The notes under the pieces were generated by a model, which searched no databases, was not told the DNA's origin, and saw nothing but the letters and a program-made list of their open reading frames with translations. A DNA stretch of 64,000 bases from Micromonospora citrea (GTDB taxonomy: Bacteria; Actinomycetota; Actinomycetes; Mycobacteriales; Micromonosporaceae): assembly GCF_900090315.1 (NCBI RefSeq), contig NZ_FMHZ01000002.1:2830501-2894500 (forward strand), given 5' to 3'. The position numbers were made by a program, and so were the translations under genes. Shown here one piece after another: positions 53,879 through 63,670 of this stretch. Numbering within the stretch: position 1 is the first letter of the stretch; each line of letters starts with the position of its first letter.

Positions 53879-55134
53879 CCGACTGGGGGCCCGCGACCCC
53901 GACCGAGGAGGCGCTGCTGGCCGCCGCCGAGGCCGAGGACCGGGACACGCTCCTGGCGACGCTGGCCACCGCGCCGCTGCTGCTGCCGGTGTCCCCCGAG
54001 GCGGCAGCCGGCCGCGCGCCGGTGGCGTGGCCCACGGCCCGGCACGACGGGCGGACCCACGTCATCGCGTTCACCTCGCCCGGGGCGATAGCCGCCTGCC
54101 TGCCCGGGCAGTCGGTCACCTACCACGTGTTCGCCCTCGCGGACCTGGCCGCCGACTGGCCGGACGACGACTGGCTGCTCACGATCGACGCCGGGCTGCC
54201 GATCGGCGTCCGGCTCACCGCCGCGGAGGTGCGTGCGATCGCCGCGCCCGCCCTCGACGCTGAACGGGAGCTACGCGAGGCGATCGGCCGGCAGGAGCCG
54301 GACGCCCTGATGGCGGCCCTGCTCCGGGCGGAGCTGCTGCTGCCGCTGCGACCGGGCGGGTCCGGGTCGCGGGACCTGTCCGATCCGGACTTTCCGTGGT
54401 GGTGCCTCCCGGATGAGCAGGGACAGCCCTGCCTGCCGGTCTTCACCGCCGAGGCCCGCCTTCGACAGGCCCTCGGCGACCACGACCTGGTCGCGGTCAG
54501 CAGTCTCCAGTTGGCCGAGCAGTGGCCGGACCCGTCGTGGCAGCTCGTGCTGAACCCTGGCACTCCGCTGGCGGCGGCGCTGCCCGGCGAGGCCGTGCGG
54601 ACCCTGCGCGACTGGCTCGGTCAGCTACGCCAGGCGGTCACCGACGCCACCGACGAGGAGCGTCGGCGCCTGGCGACGGCCGCGTACGCCGAGCCGGCCA
54701 CGGTGGGCGTACCGGCGCAACGGACGGCGCCGGACGAGGACGACGCCGAGTACGAGCCGGACCCGGACCTGCCGGTGCGGCTGCAGGTGGTGATCCCGCA
54801 CCGGTACCTGCCGTCGTATCTGGAGGACGGCTATCAGCGGGCCGCCGGGCTGGTGCACGCCTGGGCCGGGCCGGGCCGGGACACGCCCACCCGGCTCTAC
54901 CGGCGCCTCGGCCTGCTCGGCGAGGGTTCTCCGTTCGCGGAGTCCGACGAGTGGGTGGCCGTGCTGCGTTGGGAACCCGACGAGGACACGCCCGAAGAAT
55001 GGGGGCGCGGCCGGCCGCGGATGGAGTCGGTGGTGGTACCCGACGGGACGGGCCTGCACTGCCTGCACCACGACGGCCGCGACGAGTTGCTGGCCCGCTT
55101 CGACGCGGCCAGCGGGCGCTGGCTGCCGGCCTGA
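53875..55134 (+). CDS. SseB-like domain protein
   Basis: A 419-residue cytoplasmic protein with two SseB N-terminal-type domains (each with a LLLPV/LLLPL...P.FT.P.A pattern, around residues 25-120 and 135-240) and a C-terminal part with LPSYLEDGYQRAAGLVHAW and a DPDLPVRLQ stretch. SseB domains were named from a type III effector/chaperone but are common in actinomycetes beside secretion and SUKH genes. Its GTG overlaps the SUKH-3 stop. A partner, chaperone or extra immunity role for the deaminase is inference. Confidence 0.8.
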   Translation: MTDWGPATPTEEALLAAAEAEDRDTLLATLATAPLLLPVSPEAAAGRAPVAWPTARHDGRTHVIAFTSPGAIAACLPGQSVTYHVFALADLAADWPDDDWLLTIDAGLPIGVRLTAAEVRAIAAPALDAERELREAIGRQEPDALMAALLRAELLLPLRPGGSGSRDLSDPDFPWWCLPDEQGQPCLPVFTAEARLRQALGDHDLVAVSSLQLAEQWPDPSWQLVLNPGTPLAAALPGEAVRTLRDWLGQLRQAVTDATDEERRRLATAAYAEPATVGVPAQRTAPDEDDAEYEPDPDLPVRLQVVIPHRYLPSYLEDGYQRAAGLVHAWAGPGRDTPTRLYRRLGLLGEGSPFAESDEWVAVLRWEPDEDTPEEWGRGRPRMESVVVPDGTGLHCLHHDGRDELLARFDAASGRWLPA

Positions 55135-55203
55135 CCGTCGGCCGGCTCGTGGCCCTGGCGCAGCCGCGGCCCGGGACGGCCAGGGCTGCGCCGGTGGCGC
55201 GCG

Positions 55204-55716
55204 TCAGCGCCGGTCGCCGCCGGACCAGTCCCTGGCCGACCGGCTCTTGAGCAGGGCGAGTGCCACCCCGGAGAGCCCGCCCACGACCAGCGGCGTGACC
55301 ATCGTCGGTTGGAAGTCGAGCTTGCCCTGCACGAGCAGGCCGACCAGGGCGACGACGAAGAGCCCGAAGGTGAACGTGGCCGGTGTCCGCAGCCCCGCGG
55401 TGCCCGCCCGACGCCAGGCGAGGACCATCCCACCCACCGTCATGGCCACCAGCAGCAGGCAGAGCGCGAGGATCAGCACGGCGAAAACGATCAGGAAGAC
55501 CTTGCCGTCTCCGTCGCTCCTCGCCATCGCCACGAAGAAGGCGACGCCCGCGACGAGCCAGGTGAGGGCCGTGGGCACCATCAGCAGAATCGCCGCGACC
55601 ACCGTGATCGGCCGCCGGGCGGCCGTGGGCGGCACCGGCGCACCGGACGGCCCGGCATGCGGAGGTACGGCGCCGGGCGGTGACGGGGGGCCGGTGCCGG
55701 GGAATTGGGCCGGCAT
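55204..55716 (-). CDS. four-helix membrane protein of the type VII locus
   Basis: A 170-residue protein with a Pro-rich N-terminus and four membrane segments (about 37-65, 70-98, 112-130 and 134-155), ending in a basic tail. I recognise no family. It lies 15 bp downstream of the mycosin gene and is probably the last cistron of that transcript. Confidence 0.75.
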   Translation of the reverse strand: MPAQFPGTGPPSPPGAVPPHAGPSGAPVPPTAARRPITVVAAILLMVPTALTWLVAGVAFFVAMARSDGDGKVFLIVFAVLILALCLLLVAMTVGGMVLAWRRAGTAGLRTPATFTFGLFVVALVGLLVQGKLDFQPTMVTPLVVGGLSGVALALLKSRSARDWSGGDRR

Positions 55717-55731
55717 CTCGCCTCCTGTCCG

Positions 55732-57087
55732 TCAGGTGCCTGGCCGGCGCCAGCCGGCGTCACCCGTCGGGTCCGCGGAGTGGGTCGGCTGCCCGCCTGC
55801 CGGGCCCGACGGCGGCACGCCAGGCCTGCCCGGATGCGCTCCCGGCACCGGCCGGTACGGCTCGCCTGGTGCCGGCGGGTACGGGGTTTCGCTCCCGGCG
55901 GGACCGGCGACCGGAGTGCGGACCTCCTTCGAGGATGCCGCGGTCCTCCGACGGAGGCGTCGCCGCACAAGCAGGACCACCGTCGCCACGAGGCCGAGGA
56001 AGACGACCACGACCGCCAACGAGAGCACCCATTCGACGGCCTTGTTCGATGTCCCTGAGTTCTCCGCGCGCGCACGGGCGAGGGTCGGGTCGACCTCCGG
56101 CTCCTGAGCCGCCTGGCTTCGGCTGCCTCGGCCGTCCGGCTCCCCGGTCAACGCCTGGCGAAGATCGAGCTGGCCGTAGCCGTAGTCGAGGTCCTTACCC
56201 GGTTTGCCGGCGTCGCGGGTCGTCTCCACCATCCGCTTGAACAGGTCGTACGAGCTGAGGTTCGGGTACTTCGACTTCACCAGGGCGACCGCGCCGGAGA
56301 CGAGCGCGGCGGAGCCGCTGCTCCCGGTGCTCATCGTGTACCGCCCGTCGGGCAGCGCGGCGAACAGGTCGTCGCCGGGCGCGGCGAGGTCGGTCTCCTC
56401 GGCGGGGATGGCGGCGATCCGGCTGGGGCGACCGTTGCGGTCGGTGCCGGTCACCGCCAGCGCGCCGGGGTGGTTGGCCGGGCTACCGATTATCGCGTCC
56501 TGCTTGTTGCCGACAGCGGCGACGACGATCACGTTCTTCTGGTAGGCCCGTTTCACCGCCCGATCCAGATCGACGTCGGTCGAGCTACCCAGGGAGACGT
56601 TGATGACGTCGGCGCCGTGGTCCACCGCCCAGTCGATCCCGGCCGCGAGCGCGTCCGGCGCGATGATCGCCTTGCCCTTGGCGCCCTGCACGGTCACCGG
56701 CAGGAGCTTGGCCTTCGGGGCGACGCCGAGCACGCCCTCGCGGCCACCCGGGCCGTGCCCGTGGCCGGCGATCAGGGACGCCATCGCGGTGCCGTGCCCC
56801 TGCCGGTCCTGGTGTCCCTTGCTCCGTTCGTCGTAGAGATCCACGCCGGGGAGCACGTTGTTCTTCAGGTCCGGGTGCCGGGCGTCCACTCCGGTGTCGA
56901 CGACCGCGACCGTGATGCCCTCACCCTGGCTGATCTTGTGCAGCTCGGTCAGTTCAAGGGCGTCGAGGTGCCAGGCGTCCTTGCGGCCGTCGGCGGCCTG
57001 GGCCGGCGTGCCCGCCAAGGCCAGGGCCGCCAGGACGCTCAGCGCGGCCGTGGCCAGCGTGGCCGCCGGGCGAGGGGCGAGACGCAT
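55732..57087 (-). CDS. mycP: type VII secretion mycosin (subtilisin-like serine protease)
   Basis: A 451-residue S8 protease: signal peptide (about 1-32), catalytic Asp64 (VAVVDTG), His98 (GHGTAMASLIAG), oxyanion Asn194 (AAVGN) and Ser257 in GSSGSAALVSG, followed by a Pro/Glu/Arg linker, one membrane segment (about 352-378) and a Pro-rich cytoplasmic tail. The layout is that of MycP, which stabilises the ESX membrane complex and trims substrates. The usual GTS-x-A-x-P around the serine is altered (Ala instead of Pro). Confidence 0.93.
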   Translation of the reverse strand: MRLAPRPAATLATAALSVLAALALAGTPAQAADGRKDAWHLDALELTELHKISQGEGITVAVVDTGVDARHPDLKNNVLPGVDLYDERSKGHQDRQGHGTAMASLIAGHGHGPGGREGVLGVAPKAKLLPVTVQGAKGKAIIAPDALAAGIDWAVDHGADVINVSLGSSTDVDLDRAVKRAYQKNVIVVAAVGNKQDAIIGSPANHPGALAVTGTDRNGRPSRIAAIPAEETDLAAPGDDLFAALPDGRYTMSTGSSGSAALVSGAVALVKSKYPNLSSYDLFKRMVETTRDAGKPGKDLDYGYGQLDLRQALTGEPDGRGSRSQAAQEPEVDPTLARARAENSGTSNKAVEWVLSLAVVVVFLGLVATVVLLVRRRLRRRTAASSKEVRTPVAGPAGSETPYPPAPGEPYRPVPGAHPGRPGVPPSGPAGGQPTHSADPTGDAGWRRPGT

Positions 57088-57187
57088 CTGCGCTACCTTC
57101 CTCTGTGGGTCGTCGATCGGCCGGAAACACGATCACCGCATGGTACGGGCCGGCCACCCATGGTGTGGTGACCGGCCCGTCCGCGTG

Positions 57188-58954
57188 TCAGCCCTGACCG
57201 AGCGCCTTGCCCTGCTGCTGCGGTCGATGCTCCGCCGGCGCCTCGATGTTGCCGACCGCGACCGGCTCGGTGGTCCAGAGCTCGTCGTCGCCCTCGCCGT
57301 ACTCCCAGGTCTCCGGCTCGTCCTCAGCCGGGCGTGCGGCGCTGCGCGAGCCTGGGACGGCCGGGCCTCCCCGGCGTCCACCCAACGACGGCGCCGGCCC
57401 CGTGGTGGGGGCCGGACGCGGCGCACCCCCCGCGCCACGGCCCGAGAGATCCGGACGGGCACCCGCGCCAGGGGTGGGCGGGCCACCCGCACGGGTGCCG
57501 CCGACGCTCGGCGTGGCCGGGCGAGCGGCACTCGGCGGCGTGCCGGGACGGCCGGCGGTCGGGGAGCCGGCGCGCGGGCCGGACGTGGCGGGCGTGGCCG
57601 GACCGGTGCCGCGCTGGCCGCCGAGGCTCGGCGGCGGCGACGCCGGCCGACCCGGAGTGCCCCCCGCGTGCCTGGGACCGGCGGTGCTGCCCGGCAGGCG
57701 CGGGGTCGACGGCGGGGTGGCCGGGCCGGTCGGCCGAGTGCCGAGGCCCGGCGCGCCGGAGCGGAGGCCACCCGGCCGGCCGGTGCCGGTGTTGCCGGGC
57801 AGGGTGGGTCGGTTCGGCGGGGCGCCGCGACTCGCCGGGTTCCCGCCGGGGTTGCCGGCACCCGGCAGGGTGGGCCGGTTCGGCGCCGGGCCGCGGGTGC
57901 CCGGGGTGGGTGCCCCGGCACCCGGCAGGGTGGTGCGCGGTGTACCCGGCCGGCTGTTGATGTTCGGCGCGTTCGGACGCGGGGTGCCCTGGCCGCCGGT
58001 CACCGGCAGCACCGGGGTGGGCGGAGGCGGAGTTCCCGGCGCGTGGGTGACCGGCGGCGGGGCGGGCGGGGGCCCGGGCGGCGCGGGAGGTGTGATCGTG
58101 GTGCCGGCGAGCCTGACGCCGTCGGGCAGGCCGGGCGGCGGCGGTGGCGTGGGCGTGGTGGGCGTGTCGGGCGTGTCGGGGCGGTTGGGCATGTCCGGCC
58201 TGGTCGGCCGGTCGCCGGACATGGTCGGGGCGACCGGCTTCGGCCCGGCCGGTGCGCCGGGTCGAGTGGGCCGCGGGGCCAGCGAGGGGGTGTGCACGAC
58301 CGCGTTCGTCGGCCCCTTGTACATGCCGCCGCGCGTGATGTTCGAGATGTAGACGTCGATGTAGAGGTCCGCGAGCGGCTTGACGATGTTCTTCGCCCGC
58401 TCGTGGAATTCTTTCTGCACGTCCTCGTACGACTTGGCGTTGTTGATCCCGAACAGGTCGCCGAACTGCACGCCCTCGTCGTCCTTGGCCTTCTTGGCCT
58501 GGTGCTCCTGCTCGGCCTTGTATTCCAGCCAGAGCTCGCGCATGTCCCGCTGGGTCTTCTCGATCTTGTCGGCGAGCTGCTCCAGACCGCTGGCCGACTT
58601 GTCGGCGACGCTCTTCCACTCGTCAAGCGAGTGAAGGGCCGCGCCCACCTTCTCCATGAAGACCCGGCCCGCCGGCGACCGCCACTTGGCGTCCAGCGCG
58701 TCGGCGTGCCGCTTGAGGTTCTCCCGCGTGGTCTGCAGCAGGCTGCTGGTCCGCCGCCAGGTTTCGGCGAGGGCGACGGTGCGCTCGTCGCTCTCCTTGC
58801 GGGCGTACTCCCACATCTGCTCGATGGTGACCCCGTCCCAATTCGTGGGCTCGTAGGGTTCGGCCTGGGCAGACCGCTCGGCGGCGTAGTCGTCGACGAC
58901 ACCGGCGTAACTCGGAATGTACGGTGGCGTCCACCCGTAGTATTTGTCGCTCAT
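57188..58954 (-). CDS. proline-rich ESX substrate-like protein (PPE/WXG-like N-terminus)
   Basis: A 588-residue protein. The first ~215 residues are helical with a WRSPAGRVF turn (Trp91), like the helix-turn-helix of WXG100/PPE proteins, a YxxxE (Tyr50-Glu54) and long charged helices. Residues 215-560 are Pro/Gly/Thr/Arg-rich and repetitive (RPTLPGAG-type units), and the end is acidic (EDEPETWEYGEGDDELW). It sits between mycP and the small YxxxD protein gene, the usual place for secreted partners. No signal peptide is seen. Confidence 0.75.
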   Translation of the reverse strand: MSDKYYGWTPPYIPSYAGVVDDYAAERSAQAEPYEPTNWDGVTIEQMWEYARKESDERTVALAETWRRTSSLLQTTRENLKRHADALDAKWRSPAGRVFMEKVGAALHSLDEWKSVADKSASGLEQLADKIEKTQRDMRELWLEYKAEQEHQAKKAKDDEGVQFGDLFGINNAKSYEDVQKEFHERAKNIVKPLADLYIDVYISNITRGGMYKGPTNAVVHTPSLAPRPTRPGAPAGPKPVAPTMSGDRPTRPDMPNRPDTPDTPTTPTPPPPPGLPDGVRLAGTTITPPAPPGPPPAPPPVTHAPGTPPPPTPVLPVTGGQGTPRPNAPNINSRPGTPRTTLPGAGAPTPGTRGPAPNRPTLPGAGNPGGNPASRGAPPNRPTLPGNTGTGRPGGLRSGAPGLGTRPTGPATPPSTPRLPGSTAGPRHAGGTPGRPASPPPSLGGQRGTGPATPATSGPRAGSPTAGRPGTPPSAARPATPSVGGTRAGGPPTPGAGARPDLSGRGAGGAPRPAPTTGPAPSLGGRRGGPAVPGSRSAARPAEDEPETWEYGEGDDELWTTEPVAVGNIEAPAEHRPQQQGKALGQG

Positions 58955-58989
58955 CCCCGCTCCTCAGCGTTCCCGTCCCCTGCCCACCG

Positions 58990-59604
58990 TCAGGACCGCA
59001 CGTCCGGGCGTGCCACATCGTCGCCGTACATCCGATCGTCGTCGCCCTGGACCCGGTAGGAGCCGGGGCCCTCGCCGATGGTGTCAGGCTTGTCCATGTC
59101 CGGCGTCTCCTCCGGGTCGTCCGCGGTGCAGACCTCCGGGCCGTAGTAGGTCGCCGGGTTCGTGGCCTCCGGCGGGACCGTGCTGGCCGGGTTCTGCTGC
59201 TCGTCCCCGCCCTGCTGCCAGTAGTCGTTGAGCGTCTTCTGCCCGTCGACACCGTTGAAGGCGTTGTAGACGTCGTCGTTGGTGGCCTGGGCCAGCGCGT
59301 CCCCGGTGAGGTACTCGGCGGAGATCGACGCCGCGGCCGTGCTGAGCGAGACCAGGCCCTTCATCGCGTCGCCGAGCATCTGCGCCACCGCCGAGCGACT
59401 CTCGTCGTGCCGGCCCCGGAAGAACTTGCCCTCCTTGAGCCCACCTCCGCCGAACGGCGCCTGCACGGTGAGCATGGGGCGTACGCCGTTCTCGAAGCTG
59501 GGCCGGAAATTGATCTCCAGCTCGTCCTGGATGGCCTTCGCGAAGTCCTTCAGCTGCTGGATGTCGACGTCGATGTTCTCGTCGACGAGCCACTCGTCGC
59601 CCAT
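58990..59604 (-). CDS. putative type VII secreted partner protein with YxxxD motif
   Basis: A 204-residue protein: helices at about 12-32 and 65-110 with a Gly-rich turn (APFGGGGLKEGKF) between them, then YLTGD (Tyr98-Asp102), which fits the YxxxD/E export signal that follows the helical hairpin in ESX substrates. The last ~75 residues are acidic and disordered. It starts at ATG 59604; a longer frame upstream has atypical sequence. It lies 35 bp before the PPE-like gene and likely forms a pair with it, as PE/PPE do. Confidence 0.75.
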   Translation of the reverse strand: MGDEWLVDENIDVDIQQLKDFAKAIQDELEINFRPSFENGVRPMLTVQAPFGGGGLKEGKFFRGRHDESRSAVAQMLGDAMKGLVSLSTAAASISAEYLTGDALAQATNDDVYNAFNGVDGQKTLNDYWQQGGDEQQNPASTVPPEATNPATYYGPEVCTADDPEETPDMDKPDTIGEGPGSYRVQGDDDRMYGDDVARPDVRS

Positions 59605-59713
59605 CTGCCTCCCCGTTCGCTCACAGGCTGACAGCGCGGCTGTGTCCCCCAGCCGCGACGCCATGGTTCCACTCTGGTGGACGATAGCCTCATCGGGCAA
59701 CCCCGCGTGGTAC

Positions 59714-62700
59714 TCACGTCCGTGGCGGCAGGTGCACCAACTGCACGAGGCGGGTGCCCTCCCGCCGCGTGACCAGCCAGCCCCGGCCCGGCGGCAGCGG
59801 CCCGGGGCGGACGGTGCCGAGCAGCACACCCTCGTCCCGGTTGCCGGACATCACGATGCCCGGCGTGCTGATCTCCCGCAGCCGCATCAGCACCGGCTCG
59901 TACAGCGCTCGGCTCGCACCGCCGGTGCGGCGGGCGATGACCAGGTGCAGACCGATGTCCCGGGCCTGCGGCAGGAACTCCAGCAACGGGGCCAGCGGGT
60001 TGCTGCCCGCGCCCGCCACCAGGTCGTAGTCGTCGACCAGGACGTACAGGTCCGGCCCCTTCCACCAACTGCGGGCGCGCAGTTGGTCGGGCGTCACGTC
60101 GTTGGGCGGCAGCCGGTCCCGCATCACCCCGGCGACCTCGGCGATGATGCCCTCGGTGAGCTGGGCCGACGAGCCGTACCCGATCAGGTGCGGAGTGTTG
60201 ATGTCGCCGAGCATGCTGCGGCGGTAGTCGACGATGACCAGCCGGGCCTCGGTCAGCTGGTTGCGGTCGACGATCGTCTGCGCCAGCGCCCGCAGGAACG
60301 TGCTCTTGCCCGACTCGCCGTCGCCGAAGAGCAGGAAGTGCGGGTCGGCGGCGAAGTCCAGGTGCACCGGCTGGAGGTCCACCTCGGCGATACCGATCGG
60401 CACCCCGGGCCGTCCGGTGGCCGGCAGGCTGCCGTACGGAACCACCGCCGGAAGCAGCCGGATCGGCGGAGCGCCCGGCCCTTGCCAGGCGCCGGCCAGG
60501 TCGTTGACCAGCTTGCGGCCTCCCTCAGGCAGCGTGTCCGTCTCCTGCGCGCCGTCGGTGCGGGGCAGGGCGGCGAGAAACTGCTGCCCATCGGCGGTGA
60601 TACCCCGGCCGGGTGACTTCTCCGGCACGTTCATCGCGGCCCGACGGTCCAGAAGGGAATCTCCCGCGTCGGCCAGCCGGAGCTCCAGCCGGGTACCGAA
60701 GACGTCCCGCACGGCAGGGCGCAGGTCCATCCAGCGACCGGCGGTGACGATCAGGTGGATGCCGAAGGAGAGACCCCGGTTGGCGATGTCGTTGATGGTC
60801 GACTCAAGGTCCTCGAACTCGGCACGGATGGTGGACCAGCCGTCGATGACCAGGAAGACGTCACCGAACGGATCGTCGGTGTGCTGGCCGTGCCGGCGGG
60901 CCCGCCGGTACTCGGCCATCGAGTCGATGCCGCGCTCGCCGAACCGCCGCTCCCGCTCGCCCATCAGCAGTTGCATCTCGGCGACGGTCCGGCGGACCAG
61001 ACCGCCGTCGAGCCGGGTCGCGACCGCGCCGACGTGCGGCAGGTCGCGCAGCGAGGAGAGCGCGCTGCTGCCCAGGTCGAGGCAGTAGACCTGAGCCTCC
61101 CGGGGAGTGTGGGTCAGCGCCAACGAGGTGACGATCGTGCGCAGCAGGGTGCTCTTGCCGCTCTGCGGGCCGCCGACGACCACCGTGTGGCCGGCCGCGC
61201 CGGCCAGGTCGAACCAGAGCACGTCCCGGCGCTGGTCGAACGGCTTGTCGACGACGCCGACGGCCACCTGCAGCTCGCCCACCAGGCCGGCGTGCGCCAC
61301 CGTCACGCCCCGGGCCGGGTCCGCCGTCAGCGGCGGCAGCAGCTGGTCCAGCGTCGGCGGCTCCGCCAGCGGGGGCAGCCACACCTGGTGGGCCGGCGCA
61401 CCCCGGCCGGCGAGCCGGCCGACCAGGATGTCCAGCACGCTCTCGCCGCCCGTGTCGGCCGGTTCCGGTGTCGGCTCCTGGACCGTACGCGTCACCGGCG
61501 GCGCGACGTAGGCGGTGCTGTACTCCCGCACACGCTCCTCCCCGTCACCGGCGGCGACCGCCTCGGCCGTCTTGCTGCGGTAGGTGCCGGAGACGTACGC
61601 GGCCTTGAAGCGGACCAGTGGTTCGGTGCCGAAGCGCAGGTAGCCGTGGCCCGGCGACCGGGGCAGCTCGTACGCGTCGGTGGCGCCGAGCACCACCCGG
61701 CTCTCCATCGCCGAGAACGTCCGCAGACCGATCCGGTACGACAGGTGGGTGTCCAGGCCGCGCAGCCGGCCCTCCTCCAGCCGCTGCGAGGCGAGCAGCA
61801 GGTGCACGCCGAGCGACCGGCCGACCCGGCCGATCTGCACGAACATGTCGATGAAGTCCGGCTTGGCGGTGAGCAGCTCGGAGAACTCGTCGCAGATGAT
61901 GAGCAGGCTCGGCAGCGGCGCCAACGGGGCGCCCGCCGCCCGGGCCTTCTCGTAGTCGCGTTGCGAGGCGTAGTTGCCGGCCGCGCGCAGCAACTCCTGC
62001 CGGCGCACCAGCTCACCGTTGATCGCGTCGGTCATCCGGTCGACCAGCGGCAGCTCGTCGGCCAGGTTGGTGATCACCGCGCTGGTGTGCGGCAGGGCGT
62101 CCAGCCGGGTGAAGGTCGCACCACCCTTGAAGTCGATCAGGACGAAGTTCAGGTTCTCCGAGCTGTGCGTGGCGGCGAGCGCCAGCACCAGCGTGCGCAG
62201 CAGCTCGGACTTGCCCGAGCCGGTGGCGCCGATCAGCAGGCCGTGCGGACCCATGCCGTCCTGCGCGGACTCCTTGAGGTCCAGCTCGACCGGTGCGCCG
62301 TCGGCGCCCACACCGATCGGAACCCGCAGCCGGTCCCGGTTCGGCCGGGGCTGCCAGGCCCGGTCCACCTCGAAGTCGTACGGGTCGCCGAGGTTGAGCA
62401 GTTCGGCCAGACCCAGCTCGGCGGTGAGCGGGGCATCGCCTCCTCGGGACGCGGCCGAGAGGCGCAGCGGCGCCAGCTGCATGGCGAGCGTCTCGATCTC
62501 GTCGATCCGGCAGTCGTCGGCCCGCCCGATCTCCGCCGAACCGTCCACGGTGGTGCTGTGCAGCCGCCGGTCGGCGGTCACGTCGAGCACCAGCCGGGCC
62601 CGGTCCAGCACCCGTGGCGCCGGGTGGGAGAGGTCGAGCAGGGTGACCCCCTCAACACCACCCTCGGTCATCAGGTGGTCCGATCCGGCGGTGTCACCGC

Positions 62701-63670
62701 CGTCGATGACGACCAGGACATGGGGCCCGCCCACCTGGGGCGCGCCGCCGGAGGAGTTGAACCGCGGGCGGCTCGCCAGCACGTCGTCGAGCATCGCCTC
62801 GAGCCCGGTGACCGAGGGCGCGACCAGCCGGAGCTGACCGAGCGCGTCGGTGCGGGTCGGGTGCAGCGCGTGCGGCAGCCACTTGGTCCACTCCCACGCG
62901 GCCCGCCGGTCGGCGGCGACGCAGACCGCGACGAGCATGTCGTCCGGCGCGTGGAACGCGGTGGCCTGGGCGAGCACCGACGTGACGAGCCCACGCACCG
63001 CGTCGTCGTCGCCGCGCAGGTGCACCCGGGCGAAGCCGTTGAGCGCCATCGTCACCGGCAGGTCCGGCACCTCGCCGTAGGTGGTCAGGAAGCGACGCAG
63101 CGCCAGCGCGCACATCGGCTCCAGCTTCTCCAGCGAGGTCGCCGGCGGCGGGACCAGGGGCGTGGCCAGCTCCTGCGGGCCGAGACCGATGCGCACGGTG
63201 GCGAAGTCCACGTCGCCGCGCCGGCGCTCCCACAGCCGCGGCCCGAGCGGGACGGACCAGAGCGCCTCCGGATCCGGGTGCCGGTAGAACGCCGCCTCCC
63301 GCTGCTTGCGGATCGTCTTGAGCACCCGGCGGCGCTGCCGCGACAGGTGCGTCATGTACTCGCGCCGCTTCTGCAACATCTCCTGCTTGCCCGGGCCGCC
63401 GGAGTTGTTGGCGAGCTGGGAGCCGAGCATGCCGATCGCGGAGAGCCCGAAGAGGCCTCCCATGACGTAACCGAGTGTGCTGCCGCCACGGCCGGCGAAC
63501 ATCAGCGCCATCGCGAACGAGCCGGCGAGCATCGGCAGCACCATCAGCATCTGGCCCCAGGCACGCCCACTCGGCGCGGGCACCTCGGGTGGCGCCTCCA
63601 GCAGGACCTCGCCGGACGGGTAATCCGGCTCCGGCTGCCGGGCCGGACGTTTCACGACGACCGTGCTCAC
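59714..63670 (-). CDS. eccC: type VII secretion ATPase EccC (three FtsK/SpoIIIE domains)
   Basis: A 1318-residue motor of the ESX system. Two membrane segments lie near residues 40-85 (MLMVLPMLAGSFAMALMF and YVMGGLFGLSAIGMLGS), followed by three ATPase domains. D1 has Walker A GATGSGKSE (about 480) and Walker B LLIICDEFSELL, so it is catalytically intact. D2 (GGPQSGKST, about 835; Walker B VFLVIDGWST) and D3 (GDGESGKST, about 1117; LYVLVDDYDLV) lack the Walker B glutamate, as is usual for the regulatory domains. It recognises substrate signals and drives export. GGGGAGG precedes GTG 63670; eccD is divergent. Confidence 0.96.
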   Translation of the reverse strand: MSTVVVKRPARQPEPDYPSGEVLLEAPPEVPAPSGRAWGQMLMVLPMLAGSFAMALMFAGRGGSTLGYVMGGLFGLSAIGMLGSQLANNSGGPGKQEMLQKRREYMTHLSRQRRRVLKTIRKQREAAFYRHPDPEALWSVPLGPRLWERRRGDVDFATVRIGLGPQELATPLVPPPATSLEKLEPMCALALRRFLTTYGEVPDLPVTMALNGFARVHLRGDDDAVRGLVTSVLAQATAFHAPDDMLVAVCVAADRRAAWEWTKWLPHALHPTRTDALGQLRLVAPSVTGLEAMLDDVLASRPRFNSSGGAPQVGGPHVLVVIDGGDTAGSDHLMTEGGVEGVTLLDLSHPAPRVLDRARLVLDVTADRRLHSTTVDGSAEIGRADDCRIDEIETLAMQLAPLRLSAASRGGDAPLTAELGLAELLNLGDPYDFEVDRAWQPRPNRDRLRVPIGVGADGAPVELDLKESAQDGMGPHGLLIGATGSGKSELLRTLVLALAATHSSENLNFVLIDFKGGATFTRLDALPHTSAVITNLADELPLVDRMTDAINGELVRRQELLRAAGNYASQRDYEKARAAGAPLAPLPSLLIICDEFSELLTAKPDFIDMFVQIGRVGRSLGVHLLLASQRLEEGRLRGLDTHLSYRIGLRTFSAMESRVVLGATDAYELPRSPGHGYLRFGTEPLVRFKAAYVSGTYRSKTAEAVAAGDGEERVREYSTAYVAPPVTRTVQEPTPEPADTGGESVLDILVGRLAGRGAPAHQVWLPPLAEPPTLDQLLPPLTADPARGVTVAHAGLVGELQVAVGVVDKPFDQRRDVLWFDLAGAAGHTVVVGGPQSGKSTLLRTIVTSLALTHTPREAQVYCLDLGSSALSSLRDLPHVGAVATRLDGGLVRRTVAEMQLLMGERERRFGERGIDSMAEYRRARRHGQHTDDPFGDVFLVIDGWSTIRAEFEDLESTINDIANRGLSFGIHLIVTAGRWMDLRPAVRDVFGTRLELRLADAGDSLLDRRAAMNVPEKSPGRGITADGQQFLAALPRTDGAQETDTLPEGGRKLVNDLAGAWQGPGAPPIRLLPAVVPYGSLPATGRPGVPIGIAEVDLQPVHLDFAADPHFLLFGDGESGKSTFLRALAQTIVDRNQLTEARLVIVDYRRSMLGDINTPHLIGYGSSAQLTEGIIAEVAGVMRDRLPPNDVTPDQLRARSWWKGPDLYVLVDDYDLVAGAGSNPLAPLLEFLPQARDIGLHLVIARRTGGASRALYEPVLMRLREISTPGIVMSGNRDEGVLLGTVRPGPLPPGRGWLVTRREGTRLVQLVHLPPRT

